Source of the DNA: Pelobates cultripes
Lineage: Eukaryota > Chordata > Amphibia > Anura > Pelobatidae
NCBI GenBank assembly: GCA_933207985.1
Contig: OW240913.1
Span: 360,868,904 to 360,932,903, forward strand
Direction: 5' to 3'
Length of the DNA stretch: 64,000 nt
Shown one piece after another: positions 1-10,460 of the stretch. Numbering within the stretch: position 1 is the first letter of the stretch; every line of letters begins with the position of its first letter. Below the pieces are notes generated by a model. The model was not told where the DNA came from, searched no databases, and saw only the letters and a program-made list of their open reading frames with translations. Both the position numbers and the translations under genes were made by a program.

Positions 1-422
1 TTTTGCAAATTTACCTGAGATCTGATACTATTGCTTGTAGAGTCAAGGTTATCAGTGACAACTCACTTCAGCTGTGTCTGGTCAGGTGTCTGGTTCTTGG
101 CCTATAAAAGCCACTTCCTGTCTCTGTACCTTTGCCAGATTATTGTGGTTCCTGTACTCTCTAATCCAGCGTGTTCCTGTTTCTCCTTCCTGTTGCTGAA
201 TTTGGACTGTTTTGACTTTGCTGCTTCTCCTTCCCACTGACCTCGGCTTGCCTCACTACGATTATCATCTTTCTGTTCCAGTCTCCCATCTCTGCTTAAG
301 ACCAGAAGGCCACTCAAGGCTCAGGGGCTCAACCACCTGGGTAACGAGTGGCTACCTCTGGCAGAAAACATTGCTGATCTGGCTACTGGACTCCAAAACT
401 TTGTAACATCAATATCATTACA
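1..422 (+). repeat. 5' LTR of element A (3' four-fifths)
   Basis: It matches 10529-10950 without a visible difference. The LTR ends ...ATTACA at 422. By comparison with the 3' copy, about 81 bp of the LTR lie outside the window. It carries the TATA box at 103-109. The leader between 423 and the gag ATG at 441 is very short, and no primer-binding site was recognised in it. Confidence 0.93.
103..109 (+). promoter_or_regulatory. TATA box of element A LTR
   Basis: TATAAAA within GGCCTATAAAAGCCAC. It is placed as expected for the U3/R promoter of an LTR, so transcription would start near 130-135. The same box is found in the other A LTR copies at 10631-10637 and 20537-20543. Confidence 0.6.
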
Positions 423-440
423 GAATAATCTGGCCCATTC

Positions 441-3400
441 ATGGAGACCGTCGGATCAGATTCTGCATTGGCCCAGCAGGTTGCTTTTAATGCAAGAACT
501 ATGCAGAACCAGGCACAGACCATTCAAGTTCTGCAGGATCAGGTAGCTGAACTGCAAAATGAAGTTCGATCAATGCATAGTGAGCTTACCAGCTACAGGG
601 CACATGATGTTGCGGCTGCTGCTACTACTACTGTTACACCTGCACAAGATGCCCGCTTGCCTCTACCAGAAAAATTTGGAGGAGACCGCAAAAAATTCAG
701 GGGTTTCCTAAATCAATGCCGTTTGCATTTCATGATGTTACCTAACCGTTTTCCATCTGAAAGAGAGAAGGTGGGATTTATTTTTTCCCTCTTCAAAGAT
801 GAAGCCCTGGCCTGGGGCTCCCCTTTTCTGGAACAGGACAGTCCAATCTTGGGAAATTTAAAAGACTTTCTTGAGGCCATGTGCCTAGTTTTTGATGATC
901 CCAATCTCTGTGCTACAGCAGAAGCCACTCTCCTTCATTTACATCAAGGGAGGCGCTCTGTGGCTGAATATGCTGCTGAATTCAGACAGTGGGTTACTGA
1001 TACTACTTGGAACCAATCAGCCCAGAGGTTCCACTTCAGAAGGGGTCTCTCAGAAGCTATAAAAGATGAGCTAGCTCGTGTTGATCTTCCTGTTGAGTTT
1101 GATGCATTTGTGCGGTTGGCTATCCGTATTGATCGGAGACTTTCAGAAAGAAGATTGGAAAGACAGGGCTCTTTTAAACCAAGTGCTACTCCTACTTTCT
1201 ATTCAAGAATTTCTACTCCGACCCCACAAACACCTACAGACTCTGAACCTGAGGCTATGCAGGTAGATCTAATAAGAGGGCCATTATCCAATGAAGAAAA
1301 ACAGTGGCGACGCACTCACAACTTATGCCTGTATTGTGGTAGTGCAGGGCATTATGCCATCAATTGCCCTAACAAGTCTAAAAGAACAATAGCTATGACT
1401 GCTGAGGGTGCACAGATTCAACACCAATCCCAGATTTCAGACCAACTGGATTCTGTCACACAACCCTTGTTTTCTCTGGCTCAGGGTGAAGAAGGTATGA
1501 TGACTCAACATCCTCATTTGGTGGTGCCTATCACTTTGCAATATGGTGATAATAAAATTTCAACTACAGCTATGATAGATTCCGGAGCAGGCGGAAACTT
1601 TATGGACATTAAATTTGCAGCAGGAAATAAAATTCAGTCTATCCCTAAATCTTCACCTGTGTTAATGGAAACAGTAGACGGTTCTCCACTTACGTCAGGC
1701 CCGGTTACACATGAGACTGTGCCCTTAAAATTGATTCTGGAAGTGAATCACCATGAGTCTATATCTTTCCACCTAATTTCCTCAACACAGTTTCCAGTGA
1801 TTTTGGGTATACCCTGGCTTGCTCTGCATAACCCACAGATTGATTGGAAGACTAGAACTTTGTCCTTTCCTTCAGAACACTGCTTAATGAATTGTCAACC
1901 CTCTAAGGCGACACCTGTTACCACAACAATTAATGAAATGGTTGCTACAAACTTAACTAAGCTTCCGCTACAATATCGGGATTTTGCAGATGTCTGTGAT
2001 AAGAAGAATGCTGATCAGCTTCCACCTCACAGGCCTTATGATTGCCCCATAGAGCTGCTACCTGGAGCTGCTATCCCATTTGGCCGTATATACTCCCTTT
2101 CTGAGCCTGAATTGAAAGCACTTCGTGAATACATACAAGAAAATCTTGCCAAAGGCTTTATTCGACCATCCACTTCTCCAGCAGGAGCTCCTATATTCTT
2201 TGTAGAAAAGAAAGATGGCAGTCTACGGCCATGTGTCGATTACAGGGACATTAATAAAATCACTGTTAAAAACCGTTATCCCTTGCCTCTCATTCCTGAA
2301 CTTCTGGAGAGACTTCGTTCAGCTAAAATATTTACGAAGCTTGATCTACGGGGGGCATATAATCTGGTTCGCATAAGACCAAATGATGAATGGAAAACAG
2401 CTTTCAGAACCAGGTACGGACATTACGAATATCTAGTAATGCCATTTGGGCTTTGTAATGCCCCTGCAACTTTTCAGCATCTAATCAATGATGTACTATG
2501 GGATCTCCTGGATCAGTTTGTTGTGGCATATTTGGATGATATCCTGATATTTTCTGATAATCTTGAAAATCACAGAAAACAGGTCTGCATTGTTCTTGAG
2601 CGCCTTCGTACCCACCACCTATACATTAAACTGGAAAAATGTGAGTTTGAACAAACAGAAATTCAGTTCCTGGGGTATGTAATAACTCCTAAAGGTTTAA
2701 GTATGGACGCAAGTAAAATTAAAGCTGTGCTGGACTGGCCCATCCCCAAGAATGAAAAAGATATACAGAGATTTGTGGGGTTTGCCAATTTTTACAGGCG
2801 TTTCATTAAGAATTTCTCTGCCGTTATTACACCGATCACTGAACTTACACGTAAAGGGACTCCTTTTCAGTGGTCCAATAAGGCTGACACTGCATTTTCC
2901 AGATTAAAGACTCTGTTTACATCTGCCCCTATCTTGGTACATCCTCAGCCAGAATTGCCATTTACTGTAGAGGTAGATGCTTCTGATTCAGCTGTTGGGG
3001 CTATACTGTCTCAAAGGACTGGACCTAAGATGTTGTTACATCCATGTGCCTTCTATTCCCGCCAGATGTTACCAGCAGAAAGAAATTATGACATAGGGAA
3101 TAAAGAACTTTTGGCTATAAAAGCTGCCTTCACCGAATGGAGACATCTCTTGGAGGGAGCCACCCATCCAATTACTGTCCTCACAGATCACAAAAATCTG
3201 GAATGTATCCAATCCGCTAAGAGACTGTCAGCCAGACAAGCACGCTGGTCCCTATTTTTCTCAAGGTTTAATTTTTTTATTTCATACCGCCCTGGTTCCA
3301 GAAATGGCAAGGCGGATGCCTTGTCTAGGATAGCTGACCCCCTCCATACTACAGTAACCAAGGCCACCATCTTGCCAGAGAGCAGATTTTTAGGAGTTAC

Positions 3401-3683
3401 CTTTCCTTCTGATCTAATGTCTCGCATTAAAAAGGGCTACTCTAAAGATCCAGTTTTTCGTGATCCTCCTCGTGATCTTCATATGACCATGCTTAATGGG
3501 TTTTGGATTTTTCAACAACGTCTGTTTGTTCCAGAATCAGTGCGACTGGACGTTTTACGCCTCTACCATGACTCTAAACCAGCAGGTCATCCAGGAATCC
3601 GAAAGACACAAGAACTACTTACCCGATCCTTTTGGTGGCCTAAATATTATGAGGATGTTAAGAAGTATGTGTCCTCTTTGTAA
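441..3683 (+). CDS. gag-pol polyprotein of element A, 5' part, broken by element B
   Basis: One open frame of 1080 codons encodes gag and pol without a frameshift. Visible in order: a coiled-coil-like N terminus; a retrotransposon gag capsid region; a CCHC zinc knuckle (C-x2-C-x4-H-x4-C) at about residues 296-311; an aspartic protease with DSGA near residue 378; reverse transcriptase with the catalytic YLDDI near 696; RNase H with a VDASD motif near 845; and the histidines of the integrase HHCC finger near 1042. The last codons and stop come from the LTR of inserted element B. The ATG at 441 is the first in the frame after the LTR. The rest of integrase lies at 9266-10460. Confidence 0.93.
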   Translation: METVGSDSALAQQVAFNARTMQNQAQTIQVLQDQVAELQNEVRSMHSELTSYRAHDVAAAATTTVTPAQDARLPLPEKFGGDRKKFRGFLNQCRLHFMMLPNRFPSEREKVGFIFSLFKDEALAWGSPFLEQDSPILGNLKDFLEAMCLVFDDPNLCATAEATLLHLHQGRRSVAEYAAEFRQWVTDTTWNQSAQRFHFRRGLSEAIKDELARVDLPVEFDAFVRLAIRIDRRLSERRLERQGSFKPSATPTFYSRISTPTPQTPTDSEPEAMQVDLIRGPLSNEEKQWRRTHNLCLYCGSAGHYAINCPNKSKRTIAMTAEGAQIQHQSQISDQLDSVTQPLFSLAQGEEGMMTQHPHLVVPITLQYGDNKISTTAMIDSGAGGNFMDIKFAAGNKIQSIPKSSPVLMETVDGSPLTSGPVTHETVPLKLILEVNHHESISFHLISSTQFPVILGIPWLALHNPQIDWKTRTLSFPSEHCLMNCQPSKATPVTTTINEMVATNLTKLPLQYRDFADVCDKKNADQLPPHRPYDCPIELLPGAAIPFGRIYSLSEPELKALREYIQENLAKGFIRPSTSPAGAPIFFVEKKDGSLRPCVDYRDINKITVKNRYPLPLIPELLERLRSAKIFTKLDLRGAYNLVRIRPNDEWKTAFRTRYGHYEYLVMPFGLCNAPATFQHLINDVLWDLLDQFVVAYLDDILIFSDNLENHRKQVCIVLERLRTHHLYIKLEKCEFEQTEIQFLGYVITPKGLSMDASKIKAVLDWPIPKNEKDIQRFVGFANFYRRFIKNFSAVITPITELTRKGTPFQWSNKADTAFSRLKTLFTSAPILVHPQPELPFTVEVDASDSAVGAILSQRTGPKMLLHPCAFYSRQMLPAERNYDIGNKELLAIKAAFTEWRHLLEGATHPITVLTDHKNLECIQSAKRLSARQARWSLFFSRFNFFISYRPGSRNGKADALSRIADPLHTTVTKATILPESRFLGVTFPSDLMSRIKKGYSKDPVFRDPPRDLHMTMLNGFWIFQQRLFVPESVRLDVLRLYHDSKPAGHPGIRKTQELLTRSFWWPKYYEDVKKYVSSL
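3674..3678. repeat. Target site duplication, left of element B
   Basis: CTCTT here and again at 9266-9270, directly next to the TGTAACGAG...CGCTACA ends of B. A 5-bp duplication is usual for Ty3/gypsy integrases and shows that B entered an intact A. Confidence 0.92.
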
Positions 3684-4327
3684 CGAGAATATACCCCAAC
3701 ACGCAGAATTCAGCTGAACAAAAGACAACACAGAGGAGAGATACGTCTACCGGACCTTAGAATGGCCGGACTCGACGTATATGAGAGGAGACAGAGTCAG
3801 GAACAATCCGAAGTCAAGGACACAGAGAGACAGCGTAAACTAGGACAAGCCGGGGTCTGGTACACAGTAAACAACAAGCCGACAACCAGAACAGATAAGG
3901 ATAAAGAGAAAACATAGTCAGAAACAAAGCCAAGGTCAATACGGAGAAACACAACTGAACACAACAAGCGCTAAAGGGAACTGATACAGAAACCACGATA
4001 GGGCAAGGAACAAAGGAAAGAAGGTGAGTATAAATACCTAAACATCTAATTTGATTGGTCCCTGTCACATCCACGCCCCCAAAAGGTAAGTGTATGGGGA
4101 GTGTGGCATGACAGGGACCAATGGGATGCCTTTTCCAATTTAGGCACCCACTGTCCCTTTAAGAGCGCGCCCGATACCCGCGGCGCGCTCTTAGAGTAGG
4201 TGGAACACGTGACCGCTACTAGTCACAGCGGTCGGCTGAGCCGCGCGCGGCTCGTGCAGCAGCAGGACCGCGCGCGGCTCGAACAGAGGACCCCGGCCGG
4301 CCCCTGGAAAGGGTAAGTACCGCTACA
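3679..4327 (-). repeat. 3' LTR of element B
   Basis: 649 bp, bounded by TGTAACGAG and CGCTACA on the + strand, matching 8617-9265. It contains a near-perfect inverted repeat AAGAGCGCGCC/GGCGCGCTCTT (4161-4171 and 4182-4192) and a perfect 16-bp palindrome GAGCCGCGCGCGGCTC (4238-4253), giving a CpG-rich end. Confidence 0.95.
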
Positions 4328-7300
4328 TTACCCCCCCCTGAGGACACGCCCTCCGGGCGGGGAGGGCCAGGCCTGGCAGGAAAACGAGAATGGAAAGAGC
4401 GCACAAGACGAGGAGCGTGAACCGCGTCAGCGGAAATCCAACTATGCTCCTCAGGCCCATAGCCCTTCCAATGCACTAGGTACTGAAGTCGGCCCCTAAG
4501 GAAACGAGAGTCAAGAACTGCAGAAACTTCAAATTCCTCATGACCCTCCACAGAAACAGGAGGGGGAGGAGGTGCATGTCGGGTGTAGCGGTTGCGTACG
4601 AAAGGCTTCAACAACGAGGTGTGAAAGACATTAGGAATACGCAGATTCTTAGGGAGACCCAAGGCATACGAAACAGGATTAACCTTATGCAGAATACGAT
4701 AAGGACCAATAAAGCGGGGAGCCAATTTCATAGAAGGCACCCGGAGGCGAATGTTTCGCGTAGAAAGCAGAACCCTGTCCCCCACAACATAAGAAGGAGC
4801 CGCCCTGCGATGCTTGTCAGCCTGCACCTTCTGGCGAGCAGCGGAATCCACCAAAGAACGCTGAACCTGCTCCCAAGTATTACGCAAATTAGCCAAATGT
4901 TCATCCAGAACTGGCATGCCCTGTGAGGAGAAAGCAGCCGGAAGAACAACAGGATGTTGGCCATATACAACGTAAAAAGGACTCTTGCCGGAAGAATCAT
5001 GAGTAGCGTTATTCCGAGCAAACTCAGCCCAAGGAAGAAGGTCAGACCAATTGTTCTGATGGTGGGATACGAAACAACGAAGGTACTGCTCCAGAGATTG
5101 ATTGGCACGTTCGGCAGCTCCATTAGACTGGGGGTGGTAAGCGGAAGAAAATGAGAGAGAAATACCCATTTCCGAACAAAAGGCTTTCCAGAACCTGGAA
5201 ATAAATTGGCTACCCCTATCAGATACAATAGATACGGGAATGCCGTGTAATCGAAACACCTCTCTGGCGAAAACAAATGCTAGTTCCCTGGATGTGGGCA
5301 GCTTGTGAAGAGACACAAAGTGAGCCATCTTGGAAAACCGATCCACTATCATTAGGATAACTGTGTTACCATTCGAGGGAGGTAATTCAACAATAAAATC
5401 CATGGACAGGTTAGACCAAGGTCTCTCGGGAATAGGTAACGGATGCAACAGCCCACAAGGAACCCTACGAGAAGATTTCATACAGGCACAAGTAGTACAA
5501 GCACCTATATAGTCAGTGACATCCTTGCGTAAGGAATCCCACCAAAAATACCGAGAAACTGCTGACACCGTTTTGGAAATAGCAGGATGTCCAGCAGTCT
5601 TAGTGTCATGATACAACGACAGAATCTCCCGTCTCTCGGGAACATCAACGAATAGTTTATCAGTAGGTCTCTCGCTAGGTGCCATGTTTTGTTTCGCTTG
5701 TATGGCCTGCAAGAGGGACGAAGAAATAGACAAAACAGTGGTAGCGATTATCCTTTCTGGGGGAATCACAGGAGTAACATCAATCTCCTGTTTGTCAGCA
5801 GTTTCGAACTGTCTGGACAGAGCGTCTGCTTTAGTGTTGCGGTCACCTGGCCTATAGGTGATAATGTAATTGAAATGGGACAAAAATAGTGACCACCTAG
5901 CCTGCCGAGAAGACAGTCTTTTAGCCTCACTAAGGTAGGATAAGTTCTTATGATCCGTAAATATGAGAATAGGATCTTTAGTTCCTTCTAACAAATGTCT
6001 CCATTCTTTCAGTGCTAAAATAATAGCAAGGAGTTCGCGATTACCCACATCATAATTCTTTTCTGCTTTGGACATTTGTTTGGAGAAGAAGCCACAAGGA
6101 TGCAATGGCTTTTCAGGCGACTCTCTTTGGGATAAGACAGCACCTACCCCGATATCAGAAGCATCAACTTCAAGAATATAGGGCAGTGTGGGGATAGGGT
6201 GCTGTAAAATAGGTGCAGAAGCGAATGTGGTTTTAAGAAACTCAAAAGCCTGAAGTGCCTCGGGAGACCAGACACGAGTATTGCCTCCCTTTCTTGTCAT
6301 ACGGGTGATAGGCGCTACAATAGAGGAAAAACCTTTAATAAAGCGTCTATAATAATTAGAGAAACCAAGAAAACGCTGAATGGCTTTCAAACCTTGTGGA
6401 AGAGGCCATTCCATGACAGCAGAAAGCTTCTGGGGATCCATACGAAAACCTTTAGCGGAAATTAAATACCCCAAAAACTGGACTTCGGATTGGTCAAATA
6501 GACATTTTTCCAGTTTACAATAAAGACCATTAGCAAGAAGGGTCTTCAGAACTGTCGTAACATGCCTGTGATGAGTGTGTAAATCTGTAGAGTATATTAA
6601 TATGTCGTCTAAGTACACAATTACAAATGTGTGAATAAAGTCTCTTAAAACGTCATTGATAAATTCTTGAAATACTGCTGGGGCATTGCATAGACCAAAT
6701 GGCATAACAGTATACTCGTAATGGCCAGATCTAGTGTTGAATGCCGTTTTCCATTCGTGGTCTTTCTTAATACGTATTAAATTGTATGCACCTCTAAGAT
6801 CCAATTTAGTGAATACAGTAGCATGTTTGAGTCTGTCAAATAATTCTGTGATTAAAGGTATAGGATATGCATTTTTGATGGTGATTTTATTTAGACCTCT
6901 ATAATTGATACACGGTCTTAAATCACCTTCTTTCTTTGATACAAAGAAGAACCCCGCTCCAGCCGGAGAAGAGGATCTCCTAATAAACCCCTTTTCTAAT
7001 GATTCCTTAATATACTCCTCCATGACACGGTTTTCTTGAACAGATAAAGGGTACACCCTGCCCTTTGGAGGTATTGTGCCAGGCAATAAATCGATAGCAC
7101 AATCGTAGGGTCTGTGAGGTGGTAATTTGTCAGCCTCCCTTTTATCGAAGACAGTTTTGAGAAATAAGTACTGAGAGGGTATAACAGTGGACAAAGGAGG
7201 AGTTGTAGGGACATTAATAGAATTCAAAGGGGTGACTTCAATAGTACAGGACTCATGGCAGGCATCGCTCCATGATTTTATTTGCCCTGACTCCCAATCG

Positions 7301-7725
7301 AAAATGGGATTGTGAGTACGTAACCATGGGTACCCTAACACAATGTGAGAAGAGGGAGATGTGATAACCTGGAATCGAATGGTTTCAAAGTGTAAAACCC
7401 CTGTATACATGTGTAATGGTACAGTTTCATGAGTAACAATTGGAGAACTTAATGGTCTACCATCTATGGCCTCAATGGCCAAGGGTATCTCCCTTTCTCT
7501 GACGGGAATGTTATTTTTCGTAACAAACTCAGAGTCAATAAAGTTCTCAGCAGCCCCAGAATCAACCAAGGCTAATATGCATTCTGCTATACAACTCACC
7601 CCCATATGAAGGGAAACAGGGAGAAGCAAACGATTAGGAGGCAATTTAGGAGACTTAGAGATCACACCCAAGGCCAGTCCCCTATAAGGTCTTAGGTGCG
7701 AGAGTTTTCCGGACGCAAAGGACAT
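4219..7725 (-). CDS. pol polyprotein of element B (protease-RT-RNase H-integrase-chromodomain)
   Basis: 1168 codons, open throughout. Visible in order: protease with LVDSGA near residue 53; reverse transcriptase with YLDDI near 370; RNase H with a VDASD motif; integrase HHCC finger; catalytic core with the first Asp in IVDRFSKMAHF near 793, the second in SDRGSQF and the Glu in the SNGAAERANQS block; and a chromodomain (EEFEVSAVLDS...WKGYG) near 1061-1115. The frame runs past the 3' LTR boundary. The first residues overlap the end of gag by 34 nt, and pol lies in the -1 frame, so expression by -1 ribosomal slippage is likely. The nominal Met at 7725 need not be a real start. Confidence 0.94.
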   Translation of the reverse strand: MSFASGKLSHLRPYRGLALGVISKSPKLPPNRLLLPVSLHMGVSCIAECILALVDSGAAENFIDSEFVTKNNIPVREREIPLAIEAIDGRPLSSPIVTHETVPLHMYTGVLHFETIRFQVITSPSSHIVLGYPWLRTHNPIFDWESGQIKSWSDACHESCTIEVTPLNSINVPTTPPLSTVIPSQYLFLKTVFDKREADKLPPHRPYDCAIDLLPGTIPPKGRVYPLSVQENRVMEEYIKESLEKGFIRRSSSPAGAGFFFVSKKEGDLRPCINYRGLNKITIKNAYPIPLITELFDRLKHATVFTKLDLRGAYNLIRIKKDHEWKTAFNTRSGHYEYTVMPFGLCNAPAVFQEFINDVLRDFIHTFVIVYLDDILIYSTDLHTHHRHVTTVLKTLLANGLYCKLEKCLFDQSEVQFLGYLISAKGFRMDPQKLSAVMEWPLPQGLKAIQRFLGFSNYYRRFIKGFSSIVAPITRMTRKGGNTRVWSPEALQAFEFLKTTFASAPILQHPIPTLPYILEVDASDIGVGAVLSQRESPEKPLHPCGFFSKQMSKAEKNYDVGNRELLAIILALKEWRHLLEGTKDPILIFTDHKNLSYLSEAKRLSSRQARWSLFLSHFNYIITYRPGDRNTKADALSRQFETADKQEIDVTPVIPPERIIATTVLSISSSLLQAIQAKQNMAPSERPTDKLFVDVPERREILSLYHDTKTAGHPAISKTVSAVSRYFWWDSLRKDVTDYIGACTTCACMKSSRRVPCGLLHPLPIPERPWSNLSMDFIVELPPSNGNTVILMIVDRFSKMAHFVSLHKLPTSRELAFVFAREVFRLHGIPVSIVSDRGSQFISRFWKAFCSEMGISLSFSSAYHPQSNGAAERANQSLEQYLRCFVSHHQNNWSDLLPWAEFARNNATHDSSGKSPFYVVYGQHPVVLPAAFSSQGMPVLDEHLANLRNTWEQVQRSLVDSAARQKVQADKHRRAAPSYVVGDRVLLSTRNIRLRVPSMKLAPRFIGPYRILHKVNPVSYALGLPKNLRIPNVFHTSLLKPFVRNRYTRHAPPPPPVSVEGHEEFEVSAVLDSRFLRGRLQYLVHWKGYGPEEHSWISADAVHAPRLVRSFHSRFPARPGPPRPEGVSSGGGNVAVLTLSRGRPGSSVRAARGPAAARAARGSADRCD
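4328..4340 (-). other. Polypurine tract of element B
   Basis: On the - strand a run of G (AGGGGGGGGTAA) directly precedes the 3' LTR start. This is the expected primer position for plus-strand DNA synthesis. In copy B' the same place carries a 13-bp deletion just inside the tract. Confidence 0.7.
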
Positions 7726-8603
7726 TCCCTTACCATATGGTCTCGCCTACCACAGTATAGGCAGAGTCCATTCCTTCTTCTAAGTAGTTTTTCAGTATCC
7801 GAGAGTTTGGCAACCCCTAATTGCATGGGTTCCTCCTCGGGTACTTTAACACTCTCAGGTTTATCAACTCTAGGGTTAATAGATGTGACCAGACGTCTAT
7901 TCCTGTTTTTGGTATAGAGCCTGTCGCGAATTCTATTATCTATATCAATGAGGTAGTCAATAAGATCCTCTAATGGAATAGGAAGCTCCCTTGCCGCTAC
8001 CTCATCTAATATAGTGTCAGATAAACCTTCCATGAACGCAGTAGTTAACCCATTATTGGTCCAATCTACCTGTGAAGCAAGGGTACGAAACTGAATAGCA
8101 TAATCCGCCACAGACCTAGACCCCTGTTTAATCCTCATTAATGCTCTTGCGGCATTCTTTGACCTCTTTGTTGTGTCAAAAGTTCTACGAAAAGCCGCAA
8201 GAAAACTATTGAAATCATGAACCATAGGTCCATTGGCCTCCCAAATAGGATTTGCCCACTCTAGTGCTTTGTCAGTAAGTTGATGCATCAAAAACCCCAC
8301 TTTAGACCTATCAGTGGGAAAGGAATGAGGATACATCTCAAGGTGGAATTCTATTTGATTAATAAAACCTCTGCATGTCTTGGCTTCCCCTCCATACCTA
8401 GGAGGAGGTGTTAAATGGGGCGAAGCATTGGTTGAATTGGATACTTCGGGAGGATGAGGTGTAGGAGGGTTCGGTGCGGTTGCAGGAATGGTTCTAGACA
8501 AGAGCGTCTGGAGAGCCTGTGCTATCTGATCCATACGGTGATCCTGCTCTACAAACCTTGCCTCGTGAGAAGCCATTTGCTGAGCCAAATCTGCGGGGTC
8601 CAT
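7692..8603 (-). CDS. gag polyprotein of element B
   Basis: 304 codons starting at the ATG at 8603, the first after the 5' LTR; the open frame upstream runs back into the LTR and is probably not translated. The middle is a retrotransposon gag capsid domain. The C terminus carries a CCHC knuckle (CLYCGRRDHMVREC). It ends in a TAA inside the start of pol. It forms the particle and binds the genomic RNA. Confidence 0.92.
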   Translation of the reverse strand: MDPADLAQQMASHEARFVEQDHRMDQIAQALQTLLSRTIPATAPNPPTPHPPEVSNSTNASPHLTPPPRYGGEAKTCRGFINQIEFHLEMYPHSFPTDRSKVGFLMHQLTDKALEWANPIWEANGPMVHDFNSFLAAFRRTFDTTKRSKNAARALMRIKQGSRSVADYAIQFRTLASQVDWTNNGLTTAFMEGLSDTILDEVAARELPIPLEDLIDYLIDIDNRIRDRLYTKNRNRRLVTSINPRVDKPESVKVPEEEPMQLGVAKLSDTEKLLRRRNGLCLYCGRRDHMVRECPLRPENSRT

Positions 8604-8616
8604 GGCCCTATCGTAA

Positions 8617-9265
8617 TGTAACGAGAATATACCCCAACACGCAGAATTCAGCTGAACAAAAGACAACACAGAGGAGAGATACGTCTACCGGACCTTAGAA
8701 TGGCCGGACTCGACGTATATGAGAGGAGACAGAGTCAGGAACAATCCGAAATCAAGGGCACAGAGAGACAGCGTAAACTAGGACAAGCCGGGGTCTGGTA
8801 CACAGTAAACAACAAGCCGACAACCAGAACAGATAAGGATAAAGAGAAAACGTAGTCAGAAACAAAGCCAAGGTCAATACGGAGAAACACAACTGAACAC
8901 AACAAGCGCTAAAGGGAACTGATACAGAAACCACGATAGGGCAAGGAACAAAGGAAAGAAGGTGAGTATAAATACCTAAACATCTAATTTGATTGGTCCC
9001 TGTCACATCCACGCCCCCAAAAGGTAAGTGTATGGGGAGTGTGGCATGACAGGGACCAATGGGATGCCTTTTCCAATTTAGGCACCCACTGTCCCTTTAA
9101 GAGCGCGCCCGATACCCGCGGCGCGCTCTTAGAGTAGGCAGAACACGTGACCGCTACTAGTCACAGCGGTCGGCTGAGCCGCGCGCGGCTCGTGCAGCAG
9201 CAGGACCGCGCGCGGCTCGAACAGAGGACCCCGGCCGGCCCCTGGAAAGGGTAAGTACCGCTACA
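8617..9265 (-). repeat. 5' LTR of element B
   Basis: 649 bp matching 3679-4327 with about five substitutions: two near 8748-8756, one near 8851, two near 9138. It drives transcription towards lower coordinates. It carries the same GC-rich palindromes as the other LTR. Confidence 0.95.
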
Positions 9266-10460
9266 CTCTTGTGATGTATGTGCCAGACATAAGACTCCTC
9301 GCTCATCCCCTGTTGGCTTGCTTCAGCCTCTTCCGATTCCTCATCGTCCCTGGGGATCTATATCCATGGACTTTATTGTGGAACTACCTCCCTCTAAGGA
9401 ACACACTACTATTCTTGTTGTTGTGGACCGGTTAACCAAGATGAGTCATTTCATACCAGCTCGTGGTCTCCCTTCAGCTAAACAGACTGCTGACCTTGTT
9501 ATTCGGGAAATATTTCGCTTGCATGGAGTGCCTGATGAAGTAATTTCTGACAGGGGAGTGCAGTTTACATCTCATTTTTGGAAATATTTTTGTTCTATTC
9601 TAGGTATTAATGTAAATCTGTCTTCAGCTTTTCATCCACAAAGTAATGGACAGACTGAGCGAACCAACCAGACTTTAGAACAATATTTGCGGTGCTATAT
9701 AAGTTACCTGCAGGATGACTGGCTGGATTTTCTACCCACGGCGGAGTTTGCCTATAACAATGCCCAACACTGCTCCACTTCTCTGAGCCCATTTTTTGCC
9801 AATTATGGTTACCATCCAACCTTTCTAGTGAGTCTCCCAATTACTACTCCCATTCCTGCAGTCACTGACCGGCTAACCGCCTTACGAGATTCCCAAGAAC
9901 TGTTGAAGGAGACTCTTTCGGAGGCTCAGGAATGTTACAAAAGAGCTGCTGATAGGCACAGAAAGGAGGCCCCAGTTTATCATGTTGGTGACAAGGTTTG
10001 GCTGTCAACAAAGAATCTTAAGCTTAGGATTCCTTCTCATAAATTGGGTCAAAAGTTCATGGGCCCTTTTAAGATAATCGCTCAGATCAATGCAGTCACC
10101 TTCCGTCTGCAACTTCCGGATTCCATGAAAATACATCCGGTGTTTCACGTGGCACTGCTTAAACCTTTTCATGAAAATACTTTCCCTGGTCGAGCCTTGC
10201 CTGCCCCACCACCAGTCCTCGTGGATGGTGAAGATGAATACGAGGTGGAAAAAATTCTTGACTCCAGGATCTTCCGCAACAAGCTTCAATACTTGGTTCA
10301 TTGGAAAGGCTATGGTGAGGAGGATAGATCGTGGGAACCAGTGGACAATATTCATGCTCCTGATCTTCTTCAGTCTTTCCATGCACAGTACCCTGTTAAA
10401 CCAGGAAATAGGGCATCCAGAGGCTGCGCCTGTAGAGGTGGAGGTAATGTGAGGAACTGA
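9266..10460 (+). CDS. Integrase core and chromodomain of element A (3' part of pol)
   Basis: Continuation of the frame broken at 3678; the first in-frame Met-like codon is at 9318, but true translation would enter from upstream. It shows the integrase DDE core (VDRLTKMSHF, SDRGVQF and the Glu in SNGQTERTNQT), the GPF/Y-type DNA-binding end and a chromodomain (DEYEVEKILDS...WKGYG) at roughly residues 304-358 of the segment. The stop lies a few codons into the 3' LTR. Chromodomains of this class steer integration to marked chromatin. Alone, cut off from RT, it is non-functional. Confidence 0.92.

Larger units (their letters stand above)
3679..9265 (-). mobile_element. Ty3/gypsy chromovirus B, complete
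   Basis: A 5587-bp element on the - strand with 649-bp LTRs (TG...CA ends), gag and pol frames both open, a polypurine tract before the 3' LTR and a 5-bp target duplication. The two LTRs differ at about 5 of 649 positions. gag and pol overlap with pol in the -1 frame. By structure it could still be active. It is a different family from A: separate gag and pol, GC-rich LTR, different gag. Confidence 0.95.

Noticed and set aside
423..440. Primer-binding site of element A
   Set aside because: No convincing match to a tRNA 3' end directly after the LTR.
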